This document shows positions 1-9,204 of a stretch of 64,000 nucleotides of DNA, piece after piece. Positions within the stretch are counted from its first letter, which is position 1; each line of letters opens with the position of its first letter. This DNA is from Mycolicibacterium litorale (GTDB lineage: Bacteria; Actinomycetota; Actinomycetes; Mycobacteriales; Mycobacteriaceae). Under the pieces are notes generated by a model. It had not been told where the DNA came from. It saw nothing but the letters and a program-made list of their open reading frames with translations, and did not search any database. The translations under genes and the position numbers were made by a program. The stretch covers positions 2,666,001 through 2,730,000 of the forward strand of contig NZ_AP023287.1 in the NCBI RefSeq assembly GCF_014218295.1. The letters are read 5' to 3'.

Positions 1-1
1 C

Positions 2-307
2 GAGATCGTCAAGAACCTCGAGGCCATCGGAAGCGGACAGCAGGTGATGCTCAAGCTCACCCTGCCGTCGACGGCCAACCACTACAAGCCGCTGGTCGAC
101 CACGACAAGGTGCTGCGCGTGGTGGCCCTGTCCGGGGGCTACTCCCGCGACGAGGCCAACACGAAGCTGGCCCAGAACACCGGTGTCATCGCCAGCTTCA
201 GCCGGGCGCTCACCGAGGGGCTGTCGGCGCAGCAGTCCGACGACGAGTTCAACGCCACGCTCGACGCCGCGATCCAGGGCATCTACGAGGCCTCGATCGC
301 CGGCTGA
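2..307 (+). CDS. Class I fructose-bisphosphate aldolase, C-terminal part
   Basis: Only the last 101 codons are inside the window; the frame is open from base 2 and no start is present. The visible sequence carries the tail typical of bacterial class I fructose-1,6-bisphosphate aldolases: a [14 protein letters not shown] segment, then [15 protein letters not shown], and the closing IYEAS. The enzyme would cleave fructose-1,6-bisphosphate to dihydroxyacetone phosphate and glyceraldehyde-3-phosphate through a Schiff-base lysine, in the cytosol (glycolysis and gluconeogenesis). The Schiff-base lysine itself lies upstream and is not seen. Mycobacteria usually rely on a class II enzyme, so this would be an additional aldolase. 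The family assignment is from recalled motifs. Confidence 0.82.
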   Translation, partial: EIVKNLEAIGSGQQVMLKLTLPSTANHYKPLVDHDKVLRVVALSGGYSRDEANTKLAQNTGVIASFSRALTEGLSAQQSDDEFNATLDAAIQGIYEASIAG

Positions 308-366
308 CCGGTTCCGCGGTGCGCCGGGTTGCCAGTCGGCCCGGCGCACTGCAGGCTAGCCGGGCT

Positions 367-1836
367 ATGGACACCCACTCAGCCTTCGACCTGGCCGGCG
401 TCGACGCGATCGGTCAGGCGCAGCTCGTCGCCTCCGGCGAGGTCACCGCGACCGAACTGCTCGACGCCGCGCTCACCCGCCTGGAAGCGGCCCCGGGGCT
501 CAACGCGGTCGTTCACGAACTGTTCGACCGCGGTCGCGAGCAGGCCGCCGCTCTGGACGCCTCCGGGCGGCTGCGCGGCGGCGGCTGCGGACCGCTGGCC
601 GGGGTGCCGTTCCTGCTGAAGGATCTCGGCGCCTCGGTGGGCGGCGCGCCCGAATCGATGGGGTCGCGGGCACTGCGCACCCGCATCGCCCCGCAGAACG
701 CGTGGATCGTCGACCGGTACCTGTCGGCGGGCCTGGTGGTGTTCGGCAAGACCAACACCCCGGAGTGGGGCAACCACTGCACGACCGAGCCGTCGCTGTT
801 CGGCCGTACGGCCAACCCGTGGTCACCGGATGTCACCCCGGGCGGATCGAGTGGCGGATCGGCCGCCGCCGTCGCCGCCGGTGTGGTGCCCGCGGCGTCC
901 GGCGGTGACGGCACCGGATCGATCCGCGTTCCTGCGTCCTGCTGCGGTCTGGTGGGGCTCAAGCCCCGACGGGCACGCACCTCGTTCGCGCCGTCCGGGC
1001 ATCTGCTGGAGGGGCTGGCGGTCGAGCACGCACTGACCCGCACCGTCCGCGACAGCGCGGCACTTCTCGACGCGGTGACCGGCCCCGATCCCGGCGACCC
1101 CTACAGCGCACCGCCGCCGCCCCACCCCTACCTGCAGGCGATCACGCAGCAGCCCGCGCCGCAGCGCATCGCGATATCGACCGGTTCACCGTTCCCGGGA
1201 CCAGCCACCGATCCCGAGGTCGTCGCGGCGGTCGAGGCGGCCGGCCGCATGCTCGTCGACCTCGGTCACCGCGTCGAAACCGCAGCCCCGGCCATCGACG
1301 CCGACGCGGTCGCCGATGCGATCGCCGTGCTGCACAACGTCAGCAACGCCCAGCTCCACGATCTGGCCAGCGCTCATCTGGGACGGCCGCCGGCCGAGGA
1401 CGAGTTCGAAGCCAGCACCTGGGTGATGGTGCGCGAGGGGTTCACGACCACCGGGGTGCGCTACGCCGGGGCGATCGAGACCGTGCACGCCCAGACCCGG
1501 CGGTTCGTCGCCGGCATGTCGGCCCACGACGTCCTGCTGGCACCGACCCTGCTCACTCCCCCGCCGCCGTACGGACTGCTCGACCAACCGCGGGGCACCA
1601 CTCGGGCGTTCTTCGACGTCGAGTTCGCCACCACCGGCTGGACGTCGCTGGCCAACGTCACCGGTTGGCCGGCGATCTCGCTGCCGCTCGGCACGACAGC
1701 GGCGGGACTGCCGATCGGTGTGCAGTTGATGGCGCCCGAGGAGACGGTGCTGCTGCAGCTGGCGACGCAGCTCGAAGTGGCGATGCCGTGGGCCGGCCGC
1801 CGCCCCGCCGGATGGGTCGGCCCCCCGGCGCGGTGA
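367..1836 (+). CDS. Amidase (amidase signature family)
   Basis: A 489-residue protein of the amidase signature family (GatA, fatty-acid amide hydrolase and 6-aminohexanoate-cyclic-dimer hydrolase relatives). The signature runs from GGSSGGSAAAVAAG through GSIRVPASCCGLVGLKP (roughly residues 160-200) and supplies the cis-Ser/Ser of the Ser-cisSer-Lys triad; the lysine is in PFLLKDLG (about residue 80). Family members hydrolyse carboxamides to acid and ammonia; the substrate cannot be predicted. The ATG at 367 is preferred over the in-frame GTG at 319, because the extra N-terminal residues look like translated intergenic sequence. It follows the aldolase by about 60 bp and precedes a hydrolase gene, with no gatB/gatC partner, so it is probably not the tRNA amidotransferase subunit. 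Confidence 0.88.
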   Translation: MDTHSAFDLAGVDAIGQAQLVASGEVTATELLDAALTRLEAAPGLNAVVHELFDRGREQAAALDASGRLRGGGCGPLAGVPFLLKDLGASVGGAPESMGSRALRTRIAPQNAWIVDRYLSAGLVVFGKTNTPEWGNHCTTEPSLFGRTANPWSPDVTPGGSSGGSAAAVAAGVVPAASGGDGTGSIRVPASCCGLVGLKPRRARTSFAPSGHLLEGLAVEHALTRTVRDSAALLDAVTGPDPGDPYSAPPPPHPYLQAITQQPAPQRIAISTGSPFPGPATDPEVVAAVEAAGRMLVDLGHRVETAAPAIDADAVADAIAVLHNVSNAQLHDLASAHLGRPPAEDEFEASTWVMVREGFTTTGVRYAGAIETVHAQTRRFVAGMSAHDVLLAPTLLTPPPPYGLLDQPRGTTRAFFDVEFATTGWTSLANVTGWPAISLPLGTTAAGLPIGVQLMAPEETVLLQLATQLEVAMPWAGRRPAGWVGPPAR

Positions 1837-1882
1837 GCCGGAGCGCGCCGAGCGTCCTCGGTGACGTGCGACACTGCTGCGC

Positions 1883-2797
1883 ATGACGCCGCCCATCGCC
1901 CGTCCGAAACTCGAGGGCAACATCGCCGTCACCGAGAACCGCCAGATCGGCTTCGCCGAATTCGGTCACCCGCAGGGCCGGGCGGTCTTCTGGTTGCACG
2001 GCACTCCGGGCGCCCGACGCCAGATCCCCGCGGAGGCACGCGCATTCGCCGAGGAGCACAAGATCCGGCTGATCGGCATCGACCGCCCGGGCATCGGTTC
2101 CTCCACCCCGCATCAGTACCCCAACGTGCTGGCCTTCGCCGACGACCTGCGCGTCATCGCCGACACGCTGGGCATCGACCGGATGGCGGTGGTGGGGTTG
2201 TCCGGTGGCGGCCCCTATGCGCTGGCCTGCGCGGCGGCGATGCCGGAACGCGTCGTCGGCGCCGGCGTCATCGGCGGGGTGGCTCCCACCGTCGGGCCCG
2301 ATGGGATCTCAGGTGGGCTGATGAAACTGGGCTCCCGCGTGGCCCCGCTGCTCGAGGTCGCCGGCGGGCCGATCCGGCTGGCGGCGGGCACGCTGATCCG
2401 GTTCGTGCGCCCGGTCGCCGATCCCGCGCTCTACCTCTACGCCGCGGTCTCCCCCGCGGCCGACCGCCGGATGCTGGTCCGCCCCGAGTTCCGGGCGATG
2501 TTCCTCGACGATCTGCTCAACGGCAGCCGCAAACAGCTCGCCGCGCCCTTCGCCGACGTGGTGGTCTTCGCCAGGGACTGGGGATTTCGGCTCGACGAGG
2601 TCAAGGTGGCGGTGCGGTGGTGGCACGGCGACTGCGACCACATCATCCCGTTCGCCCACGGCCGGCACTGCGTGGCGTGCCTGCCCGACGCGCGCCTGTA
2701 CCACCTGCCGGGTGAGAGCCACCTCGGTGGCCTGGGCCAGGCGCAGGAGATCCTGTCGTCGATGATGGAGCTGTGGGAGCGGGCCGACCGGCTCTGA
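1883..2797 (+). CDS. Alpha/beta hydrolase
   Basis: A 304-residue alpha/beta-hydrolase-fold enzyme. The oxyanion-hole region is FWLHGTPGARRQ (about residue 36), the nucleophile elbow is VGLSGGGPYAL (serine near residue 112), and the C-terminal histidine is probably in LPGESHLGGL. A D-containing loop GDCDHIIPF lies at the expected acid position. No signal peptide is visible, so it should be cytosolic. The substrate (ester, epoxide or haloalkane) cannot be read from the sequence. It sits 46 bp after the amidase on the same strand, so the two could share a transcript. It converges with cinA, whose stop is 5 bp away. Confidence 0.85.
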   Translation: MTPPIARPKLEGNIAVTENRQIGFAEFGHPQGRAVFWLHGTPGARRQIPAEARAFAEEHKIRLIGIDRPGIGSSTPHQYPNVLAFADDLRVIADTLGIDRMAVVGLSGGGPYALACAAAMPERVVGAGVIGGVAPTVGPDGISGGLMKLGSRVAPLLEVAGGPIRLAAGTLIRFVRPVADPALYLYAAVSPAADRRMLVRPEFRAMFLDDLLNGSRKQLAAPFADVVVFARDWGFRLDEVKVAVRWWHGDCDHIIPFAHGRHCVACLPDARLYHLPGESHLGGLGQAQEILSSMMELWERADRL

Positions 2798-2801
2798 GCG
2801 G

Positions 2802-4067
2802 TCAGGCGTCCTGCAGAACGCGTCGCAGCAGATGCATGGCCACCGTGGTGGAGCGCTCCCGCACATCCGAGCGGTTGCCGGGCAGCCGTACGGTGCGGGT
2901 GACCGTCCCGCCGCCGGACCGGCGGACGCAGAAGCACACTGTCCCAACGGGTTTGGTGTCCGTGCCGCCGTCGGGTCCGGCGATCCCGGTGATCGCGACG
3001 GCGACATCGGCACCGAAGCGGCGCAACGCACCGTCGGCCATCGCCTCGGCCACCGGCTCCGACACCGCGCCGTGACCCGCGATCAGGTCCGCGGCGACAC
3101 CGAGTAACTCCACCTTCGCGCTGTCGGCGTAGCAGACCGCCGCGCCCGCCACGTACGCCGACGATCCCGCCCGGTCGGTGAGCCGTGCCGACAGCATTCC
3201 GCCCGTACATGATTCGGCCGTCGCGATGGTGCGCCCGGCCAGCAGCGCGGCGACCTGATCGTCGACAAGGGAGCCGTCCTCGGAGAAGATCGCCGAACCG
3301 TGCCGGTCACGCATCAGCGCAAGCAGATCCTGGTACACCGACGCGGCGTCGGGTTCGTAGCGGGTGACGATCTCGAGTTCCCCGCGCCGCAGACAGGTGG
3401 TGATCTCCAGGCGGTCGAATCCGGCGACGTCGCGCTCGGCCTCGCGCAGCGTCTCGGCCAATGCCGATTCGGGCAGACCGAACATGCGCACCGTGTCCTG
3501 GCGGTATTCGGTGCGCCCGGCGATGGCCTGCTGGACGGCGTCGGTCTGCAGCGCCGTCCGCCACATCGGCTGCAGTTCCCGCGGCGGACCCGGCAGGACG
3601 AGGACCGTCGGCGTACCGGCCACGACCACCCCGGGAGCGGTGCCGACCGGTTCGAGCACCGTGGCGGCGTCGGGCACCATGGCCTGTTTGCGGTTGGCCG
3701 CCCGCAGCGCCTCGAAGTCGATGTCGGTGCGACGGCCCGTCAGGCGGCGCAGGATCTGGGCGATCCGTTCCTCCAGACCGGTGTCGAGCATCAGGTCGCG
3801 CCCGCAGAACCGGGCGACCGTGGCGACGGTCATGTCGTCTGCGGTCGGGCCGAGCCCGCCGCTGGTGACGATGAGATCGACGCCCTCGGCGGCGAGGAAG
3901 CGCAGCTGCGCCTCGATGTCGGCGGGACGGTCACCGCAGATCGTGATGTGGGCCAACTCGACGCCGAGTTCCAGGAGCCGGTCGGCGAGCCAGGGCCCGT
4001 TGAGATCCTGAACCCGGCCGGTCAGTACCTCGGTGCCGGTGACGACGATGCCCGCGCGTGCGCTCAC
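2802..4067 (-). CDS. cinA: CinA family protein, molybdopterin-binding domain fused to NMN-deamidase domain
   Basis: A 421-residue two-domain CinA. The N-terminal half is the MoCF/COG1058 domain: [18 protein letters not shown] at the start and [13 protein letters not shown] near residue 75. The C-terminal half is the PncC-type nicotinamide-nucleotide amidohydrolase domain, with [21 protein letters not shown] and [17 protein letters not shown]. Family members hydrolyse ADP-ribose and/or deamidate nicotinamide mononucleotide in NAD salvage. The GTG at 4067 is chosen because the conserved sequence begins immediately after it ([11 protein letters not shown]); a longer reading to 4163 would overlap the divergent gene. 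Its promoter must lie in the 69-bp gap shared with the MBL-fold gene at 4137. Confidence 0.9.
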   Translation of the reverse strand: MSARAGIVVTGTEVLTGRVQDLNGPWLADRLLELGVELAHITICGDRPADIEAQLRFLAAEGVDLIVTSGGLGPTADDMTVATVARFCGRDLMLDTGLEERIAQILRRLTGRRTDIDFEALRAANRKQAMVPDAATVLEPVGTAPGVVVAGTPTVLVLPGPPRELQPMWRTALQTDAVQQAIAGRTEYRQDTVRMFGLPESALAETLREAERDVAGFDRLEITTCLRRGELEIVTRYEPDAASVYQDLLALMRDRHGSAIFSEDGSLVDDQVAALLAGRTIATAESCTGGMLSARLTDRAGSSAYVAGAAVCYADSAKVELLGVAADLIAGHGAVSEPVAEAMADGALRRFGADVAVAITGIAGPDGGTDTKPVGTVCFCVRRSGGGTVTRTVRLPGNRSDVRERSTTVAMHLLRRVLQDA

Positions 4068-4136
4068 GGGATACAACCTACGCGGTCGCTCCCCAACTCT
4101 TGACCTGAAGGATGGTTGAGGTCCGAGACTGGCGGC

Positions 4137-4805
4137 ATGACCGACACACTGACCCGGGTACATCCCGATCTGTTTCAGACCCGTACGGACTCACCGTTTC
4201 CCGGCCTCACCACGCACGCCTACCTGTGGACCGGCGGACCGGAGGGCAACGTGCTGTTCTACAGCACCGCGTCCGACGCCGAGTTCGACGCGATCGCCGG
4301 GCTCGGCGGAATCGCCCACCAGTACCTGTCCCACCTCGACGAGGCCGGCCCGATGCTCGGCCGGATCGCGCGTCGATTCGGGAGCCGCCTCCACGCACCG
4401 GGGGCCGAATCGGCCGAGATCGCCCGGCATGCTCCGATCGACGTCGCGCTGTCCGAGCGCGAGGTCGACGCGAACGGTGTGGAGGTGATCCCCACACCCG
4501 GTCACTCGGCGGGAAGTTGCTGCTTCCTCGTGCGCGGCGCCGGCGGCACGTACCTGTTCACCGGCGACACGCTCTTCCCCACCGAACGGGGAACCTGGTC
4601 GACGTTCGTACCGCCGGGTCGCGGCGACGCCGACGCGATGCGATCGAGCCTCGACGTCCTGGCCACCCTCGAGCCGGACGTGGTGATCTCCAGCGCCTTC
4701 GCCGGACCGACGGCGATGCAGTCCGTCGACGCCGCGTCCTGGCCGCGGATCATCGCGCAGGCGCGCGAGACCGTGCCGACGGTCAGCGCGTCGACCAGTC
4801 GCTGA
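4137..4805 (+). CDS. MBL-fold metallohydrolase
   Basis: A 222-residue metallo-beta-lactamase-fold protein. Visible family landmarks are [15 protein letters not shown] (the metal-ligand histidine of motif 3, near residue 120) and FTGDTLFP (the bridging aspartate of motif 4). The usual HxHxDH motif is degenerate: the corresponding place reads YLSHLDEAG, so only one metal site may be complete. The family hydrolyses thioesters, phosphodiesters or lactones; no substrate is suggested here. It is divergent from cinA and convergent with the ROK regulator. A short GCCGCC/GGCGGC inverted repeat lies between the two stops (about 4807-4830). Confidence 0.8.
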   Translation: MTDTLTRVHPDLFQTRTDSPFPGLTTHAYLWTGGPEGNVLFYSTASDAEFDAIAGLGGIAHQYLSHLDEAGPMLGRIARRFGSRLHAPGAESAEIARHAPIDVALSEREVDANGVEVIPTPGHSAGSCCFLVRGAGGTYLFTGDTLFPTERGTWSTFVPPGRGDADAMRSSLDVLATLEPDVVISSAFAGPTAMQSVDAASWPRIIAQARETVPTVSASTSR

Positions 4806-4815
4806 CGCCGCCGCG

Positions 4816-5922
4816 TCACCCGGTGGCGGCCTGGCGGTATCCGGCCGGGTCGGCGAGAAGTGGACCGAAGGCCAGTTCCGCGGCGCCGATCATCAAGGTC
4901 TCCGATCCGAGGCTCGCCGCCACGATGCGCACCGCCGCCCTCGGCCCGGCCATGCTGTGCCGGGCGACAGCCGCGTGCAGCGCGTCGGCGGCGCGCTCGG
5001 GAAAGGCGCGGAGGAACCCGCCGAGCACGATCAGCCGGGGATTCATCACGTTGATCGCACCACCGAGCGCGATACCGAGGCGGCGCGCCTGTTCGTCCAG
5101 TGACGTGTGTGAATCAGACTGGATCACTTCGGTTTCCAGGCAGCCGATGGCCCCGCAGTGGCAGACCTTCGTCCCCCCGACGTAGGTGTGGCCGAGTTCG
5201 CCGGCATATCCGTCGGCGCCTTCGAGGAGTTCGCCTGCCACCACGAACCCGGCGCCGATTCCGCTTGCGCCGCCGTTGACGTAGACCATGTGGTCGGCGT
5301 GGGGGTGTCCGCCGAAGAGATGCTCGGCGACCGCGCCGACATTGGCGTCGTTCGCCGCGAACACGGGGAGTTCCGTTGCGGCGCGCAGCATGTCGCCGAC
5401 CTTTTCGTCATGCCAGCCCAGATGCGGCGCGAGTTGAACGGTCGAACCGGGCGCATGCACCAGTCCCGGCACCGCGAGGCCGATCGCGGACACCGCTGAC
5501 CCGGGCGGCAGGGACCCGCGCAACGCACCGACGGTGGCGGCGGCGACGCGCACCATGTCGGCCGCGCTCGGAATCGCAGGTGTGGGTATCCGCCGCACCT
5601 CGAGCACCGCCCCACCCAGGGCGACCAGAGCGACCGTGATCGCGTCGATCTCGGGGTTGACCGAGACGGCGAGGACGCGTCGGCAGGTGCGCACGACGGC
5701 GCTGGGTCGGCCGACGCCCACCGCCGATCCGCCCGTGGGGGTGGACTCCTCGACCAGCCCCGCGTCGACGAGTTCGGCGACGAGATCCTTCACCGTGGAT
5801 CGCGACAGCCCGGTCCGCCGGGTCAGCTCGGCACGGGTGACCGCACGGTGGCGATGGACAAGCGTGAGCACGGCCGACAGATTGCGCCGCCGGACGTCGT
5901 CGCTGCTGGTCCCGATTCGCAT
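4816..5922 (-). CDS. ROK-family transcriptional regulator, likely XylR for the xylose genes
   Basis: A 368-residue regulator with an N-terminal winged helix-turn-helix (about residues 10-65, TRAELTRRTGLSRSTVKDLV) joined to a ROK sugar-kinase-like domain. The ROK zinc motif is CHCGAIGCLETE (about residue 260) and the C-terminal signature is GGAINVMNPRLIVLGGFL. Regulators of this type bind a sugar and release DNA. The ATG at 5922 is used because an upstream alternative adds residues before the conserved MRIGTSSDDVRRRN. It is divergent from xylA across a 74-bp gap holding a 17-bp palindrome, and a second ROK regulator ends the xylose operon at 11682. This arrangement implies control of xylA and probably of itself. 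Confidence 0.88.
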   Translation of the reverse strand: MRIGTSSDDVRRRNLSAVLTLVHRHRAVTRAELTRRTGLSRSTVKDLVAELVDAGLVEESTPTGGSAVGVGRPSAVVRTCRRVLAVSVNPEIDAITVALVALGGAVLEVRRIPTPAIPSAADMVRVAAATVGALRGSLPPGSAVSAIGLAVPGLVHAPGSTVQLAPHLGWHDEKVGDMLRAATELPVFAANDANVGAVAEHLFGGHPHADHMVYVNGGASGIGAGFVVAGELLEGADGYAGELGHTYVGGTKVCHCGAIGCLETEVIQSDSHTSLDEQARRLGIALGGAINVMNPRLIVLGGFLRAFPERAADALHAAVARHSMAGPRAAVRIVAASLGSETLMIGAAELAFGPLLADPAGYRQAATG

Positions 5923-5932
5923 GACATCCCCC

Positions 5933-5975
5933 TTGACAGTGACTCGGACCACATCTTATGTTCGCCCACAGAACA
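5933..5975 (+). promoter_or_regulatory. xylA promoter with overlapping ROK operator
   Basis: TTGACA at 5933-5938 and TATGTT at 5957-5962 are separated by 18 bp, a good SigA-type promoter reading toward xylA. The -10 overlaps the inverted repeat TGTTC-N7-GAACA at 5959-5975. A palindrome of the same length, sharing outer TGTT and AACA arms and also overlapping a TATGTT -10, sits before the ABC transporter operon at 7261-7277. A bound repressor would block polymerase. Regulator identity (the flanking ROK proteins) is inferred. Confidence 0.7.
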
Positions 5976-5996
5976 AATCCAATCCCGGGAGGTCGC

Positions 5997-7217
5997 GTGT
6001 CCGTACTCGAGTCCCCCAGCGCCCGTTCGGAGCTCACCCCTCACCCGTCCGACAGGTTCTCCTTCGGCCTGTGGACCGTGGGCTGGACCGGCGGTGACCA
6101 GTTCGGGGTGGCCACCCGGCCCCGCCTCGATGCGGTCGAGGCGGTCGAGCGGTTGTCGGCGCTCGGCGCGTACGGACTCACCTTCCACGACGACGACCTG
6201 TTCGCCTTCGGCTCATCCAACGATCAGCGGCGGCGCGAGATCGGCCGCCTGACAAGGGCTTTGGAATCAACCGGCATGGCGGTCCCGATGGTGACCACGA
6301 ACCTTTTCAGCCATCCGGTGTTCAAGGACGGCGGCTTCACGAGCAACGATCGCGCCGTGCGGCGCTTCGCACTCCGCAAGGTGTTGCGCAACATCGACCT
6401 GGCGGCCGAACTCGGTGCAAAGACCTTCGTGCTGTGGGGTGGCCGGGAAGGTAGTGAGTACGACAGCGCCAAAGACGTCCGCGCGGCGCTGGCGCGCTAC
6501 CGCGAGGCGCTCGACCTCCTGTGCGACTACGTCACCGACCAGGGTGTGGCGCTCCGTTTCGCTATCGAGCCGAAACCGAACGAACCGCGCGGTGACATCC
6601 TGCTGCCGACCGTCGGCCACGCCCTGGCCTTCATCGAGACGCTGGCTCGTCCGGAAATGGTCGGGGTCAACCCCGAGACCGGACACGAGCAGATGGCCGG
6701 GCTCAACGTCCTGCACGGCGTCAGCCAGGCGATGGACCGCGGGAAGCTGTTCCACATCGACCTCAACGGACAGCGCGGCATCAAGTTCGACCAGGACCTG
6801 GTGTTCGGCCACGGGGACCTGATCAATGCGTTCGCACTGGTCGACCTGCTGGAGAACGGCGGTGACGCTGGTGGTCCCGGTTACACCGGTCCGCGCCATT
6901 TCGATTACAAGCCGAGCCGGACCGAGGACGCCGCCGGCGTGTGGGCGTCCGCGGCGGCGAACATGCGGATGTACCTGCTGCTCAAGCAGCGGGCGGCGGC
7001 GTTCCGCGCCGACCCCGAGGTCGCCGACGCGGTGGCCGCCGCGCGCATCGCCGAGCTACGGGAGGCCACCCTTGACCCGGGTGAGTCGTACCGCGACCTG
7101 CTCGCCGACCGGTCCGCGTTCGAGGATTTCGACCCCGAAACATATTTCGGTGCAAAAGGTTTCGGGTTCGTGAGACTCAACCAGCTGGCGGTCGAACATC
7201 TCATGGGTGCCCGGTGA
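5997..7217 (+). CDS. xylA: Xylose isomerase
   Basis: A 406-residue xylose isomerase converting D-xylose to D-xylulose (and often glucose to fructose) in the cytosol. Diagnostic blocks in order: [13 protein letters not shown] (base histidine region), [25 protein letters not shown] (metal-ligand glutamate), [25 protein letters not shown], and [12 protein letters not shown]. These match the actinobacterial class I enzymes in content and length. The GTG at 5997 is chosen because a GGGAGG ribosome-binding site lies 5-6 bp upstream; the longer reading from 5958 lacks one and would begin inside the operator. The gene is followed by the xylose-type ABC transporter operon. No xylulokinase gene is present in this window. 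Confidence 0.95.
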   Translation: MSVLESPSARSELTPHPSDRFSFGLWTVGWTGGDQFGVATRPRLDAVEAVERLSALGAYGLTFHDDDLFAFGSSNDQRRREIGRLTRALESTGMAVPMVTTNLFSHPVFKDGGFTSNDRAVRRFALRKVLRNIDLAAELGAKTFVLWGGREGSEYDSAKDVRAALARYREALDLLCDYVTDQGVALRFAIEPKPNEPRGDILLPTVGHALAFIETLARPEMVGVNPETGHEQMAGLNVLHGVSQAMDRGKLFHIDLNGQRGIKFDQDLVFGHGDLINAFALVDLLENGGDAGGPGYTGPRHFDYKPSRTEDAAGVWASAAANMRMYLLLKQRAAAFRADPEVADAVAAARIAELREATLDPGESYRDLLADRSAFEDFDPETYFGAKGFGFVRLNQLAVEHLMGAR

Positions 7218-7235
7218 AGCACGCCGGTGCAACCC

Positions 7236-7277
7236 TGGACGTGATGCACGTCACGCTATATGTTGTGCCGAACAACA
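7236..7277 (+). promoter_or_regulatory. Promoter and ROK operator of the xylose ABC transporter operon
   Basis: The palindrome TGTTGTGCCGAACAACA (7261-7277) has 6-bp arms TGTTGT/ACAACA and overlaps a TATGTT -10 at 7259-7264. A weak TGGACG -35 lies at 7236-7241 with 17-bp spacing. The layout copies that of xylA (TGTT-N9-AACA overlapping TATGTT), which supports one repressor acting at both promoters. The operator lies 45 bp before the start of the binding-protein gene. Confidence 0.7.
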
Positions 7278-7321
7278 AACTTGTCCTGGTGAACCGGATC
7301 CCCTGACGAAAGGCGACGTCC

Positions 7322-8398
7322 ATGACCAGACTGAGCGGACTGATGCTCGCGGTACTCACCGGTGCGAGCGTCGCCCTGAGCGCGTGCGGGAGCGACGGAG
7401 GCGGGGGCGGCGACGCGCAGGGTCAGGCGGGCAAGATCGGGGTGATCCTGCCGGACACCAAGTCCTCGGTCCGCTGGGAGACGAAGGACCGGCCCGCCCT
7501 GGAGAGCGCGTTCACGCAGGCCGGCGTCGCCTACACGATCCAGAACGCCGAAGGTTCCGCCGACACCATGGCCACCATCGCCGACAGCATGATCGCCGAC
7601 GGGGTGACCGTGCTGGCGATCGTCAACCTCGACTCCGACAGCGGGGCGTCGATCCAGCAGAAGGCGGCCGCGCAGGGCGTCAAGACGATCGACTACGACC
7701 GCCTCACCCTCGGCGGGTCGGCCGACGCCTACGTGTCGTTCGACAACACCAAGGTCGGCGAACTGCAGGGCCAGGGTCTGGTCGACTGCCTCGCCGGGCG
7801 GCAGGCGAATGTGCTGGCGCTCAACGGTTCTCCCACCGACAACAACGCCACGCTGTTCTCCACCGGCGCGCATTCGGTGATCGACCGGACCCCTACCATC
7901 CGCGTGGTCGGAGAGCAGGCGGTGCCGGACTGGGACACCGACAAGGCGGTGACGATCTTCGAGCAGATGTACACCGCCGCCGACGGGCGGGTGGACGGCG
8001 TGTACGCCGCCAACGACGGGTTGGCCGGTTCGGTGATCTCGATTCTGGAGAAGAACCAGCGCGCCGGTCAGGTTCCGGTCACGGGACAGGACGCCACCGT
8101 CGAGGGCCTGCAGAACATTCTGGCGGGCAAGCAGTGCATGACGGTGTACAAATCGGCCCGGGAAGAGGCAGGCGCACTCGCCGACGCCGCCATCGCACTG
8201 GCGACCGGACAACCGGTGAACACCACCACCACGTCCCGTGACGACACCGGCAACCGCGACGTCCCTTCGGTGCTGCTGACCCCGAAGGCGATCACCAAGG
8301 ACAACATCGACGTGGTGTTCGACGACGACGGCCAGTCTCCGCAAGACGTGTGCACCGGCCAGTTCGCGGCGATGTGTTCAGCCGCCGGGATCAGCTGA
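7322..8398 (+). CDS. xylF: Sugar ABC transporter substrate-binding lipoprotein (xylose type)
   Basis: A 358-residue periplasmic-binding-protein-like lipoprotein. Residues 1-22 form a lipoprotein signal ending in the lipobox LSAC (Cys22), followed by a Gly/Ser linker. The mature part begins KIGVILPDTKSSVRWETKDRP, the pattern seen in XylF-type type-I sugar-binding proteins, with DYDRLTLGGSADAYVSFDN further on. It would capture xylose outside the membrane for the ATPase and permease encoded directly downstream. It is first in a four-gene operon (binding protein, ATPase, permease, ROK regulator) with 1-28 bp between genes. The symbol is assigned by family and context; a related pentose could be the true ligand. 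Confidence 0.85.
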   Translation: MTRLSGLMLAVLTGASVALSACGSDGGGGGDAQGQAGKIGVILPDTKSSVRWETKDRPALESAFTQAGVAYTIQNAEGSADTMATIADSMIADGVTVLAIVNLDSDSGASIQQKAAAQGVKTIDYDRLTLGGSADAYVSFDNTKVGELQGQGLVDCLAGRQANVLALNGSPTDNNATLFSTGAHSVIDRTPTIRVVGEQAVPDWDTDKAVTIFEQMYTAADGRVDGVYAANDGLAGSVISILEKNQRAGQVPVTGQDATVEGLQNILAGKQCMTVYKSAREEAGALADAAIALATGQPVNTTTTSRDDTGNRDVPSVLLTPKAITKDNIDVVFDDDGQSPQDVCTGQFAAMCSAAGIS

Positions 8399-8399
8399 G

Positions 8400-9176
8400 A
8401 TGACCGGTCCCATCCTGGAACTGCGCGGAGTCAACAAGAGTTTCGGCGTCGTGCAGGTGCTGCACGATGTGGACTTCGCGGTGTACCCGGGGGAGGTCAC
8501 TGCCCTGGTCGGCGACAATGGCGCCGGAAAGTCGACACTGGTCAAGGCCGTCGCGGGCATCCACCCCATCGACACCGGGACCTACCTGTTCGACGGTTCG
8601 CCGGTGACCGTGCACGGCCCCAACGACGCCGCCCGCCTCGGCGTGGAGGTGGTCTACCAGGACCTGGCGCTGTGCGACAACCTCGACATCGTCTCGAACA
8701 TGTTCCTGGGCCGGGAGATCACGCGCCGCGGCACCCTCGACGAGGCGGCGATGGAGACCATGGCCCGTGACGCGCTGGCATCACTGTCTGTGCGCACCGT
8801 GAAATCGGTACGTCAGCCGGTGTCGAGCCTGTCCGGCGGGCAGCGCCAGACGGTCGCCATCGCGAAATCGGTGCTGTGGAAGTCCAAGGTCGTCCTGCTC
8901 GACGAGCCGACGGCGGCACTCGGAGTGGCCCAGACCCGTCAGGTCCTCGATCTGGTGCGTCGGCTGGCCGACCAGGGTGTGGGCGTCGTGCTGATCTCCC
9001 ACAACCTCGCCGACGTGTTCGCCGTCGCCGACCGGATCTGCGCGCTGTACCTGGGCCGGGTCGCGGCCGAGGTGAAGACCTCCGAGGTGACCCACAGCCA
9101 GGTCGTCGAGCTGATCACCGCCGGCCGGTCCGGTGCTCTCGGCCTGGCGCCCGCCGAAGCCGCTCAGTCGATGTGA
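8400..9176 (+). CDS. Sugar ABC transporter ATP-binding protein (single NBD)
   Basis: A 258-residue ATPase with one nucleotide-binding domain: Walker A GDNGAGKST (about residue 37), Q-loop VVYQDLALCDN, ABC signature LSGGQRQTVAIAKS, Walker B VVLLDEPTAALG and H-loop VLISHNLADV. Carbohydrate ATPases such as XylG and RbsA normally carry two tandem domains of about 500 residues. This one has a single domain and presumably works as a homodimer, as in the FrcA subgroup. It starts 1 bp after the binding-protein stop, so translation is probably coupled. It energises pentose import with the permease encoded at 9205. Confidence 0.9.
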   Translation: MTGPILELRGVNKSFGVVQVLHDVDFAVYPGEVTALVGDNGAGKSTLVKAVAGIHPIDTGTYLFDGSPVTVHGPNDAARLGVEVVYQDLALCDNLDIVSNMFLGREITRRGTLDEAAMETMARDALASLSVRTVKSVRQPVSSLSGGQRQTVAIAKSVLWKSKVVLLDEPTAALGVAQTRQVLDLVRRLADQGVGVVLISHNLADVFAVADRICALYLGRVAAEVKTSEVTHSQVVELITAGRSGALGLAPAEAAQSM

Positions 9177-9204
9177 CACGGCCACCGACGTGAAGGGACG
9201 GGGC

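Noticed and set aside
4807..4830. GCCGCC/GGCGGC inverted repeat between the MBL and ROK genes as a terminator
   Set aside because: The stem is only 6 bp with a 12-base loop, partly inside the ROK coding end, and has no T-run; too weak to call.
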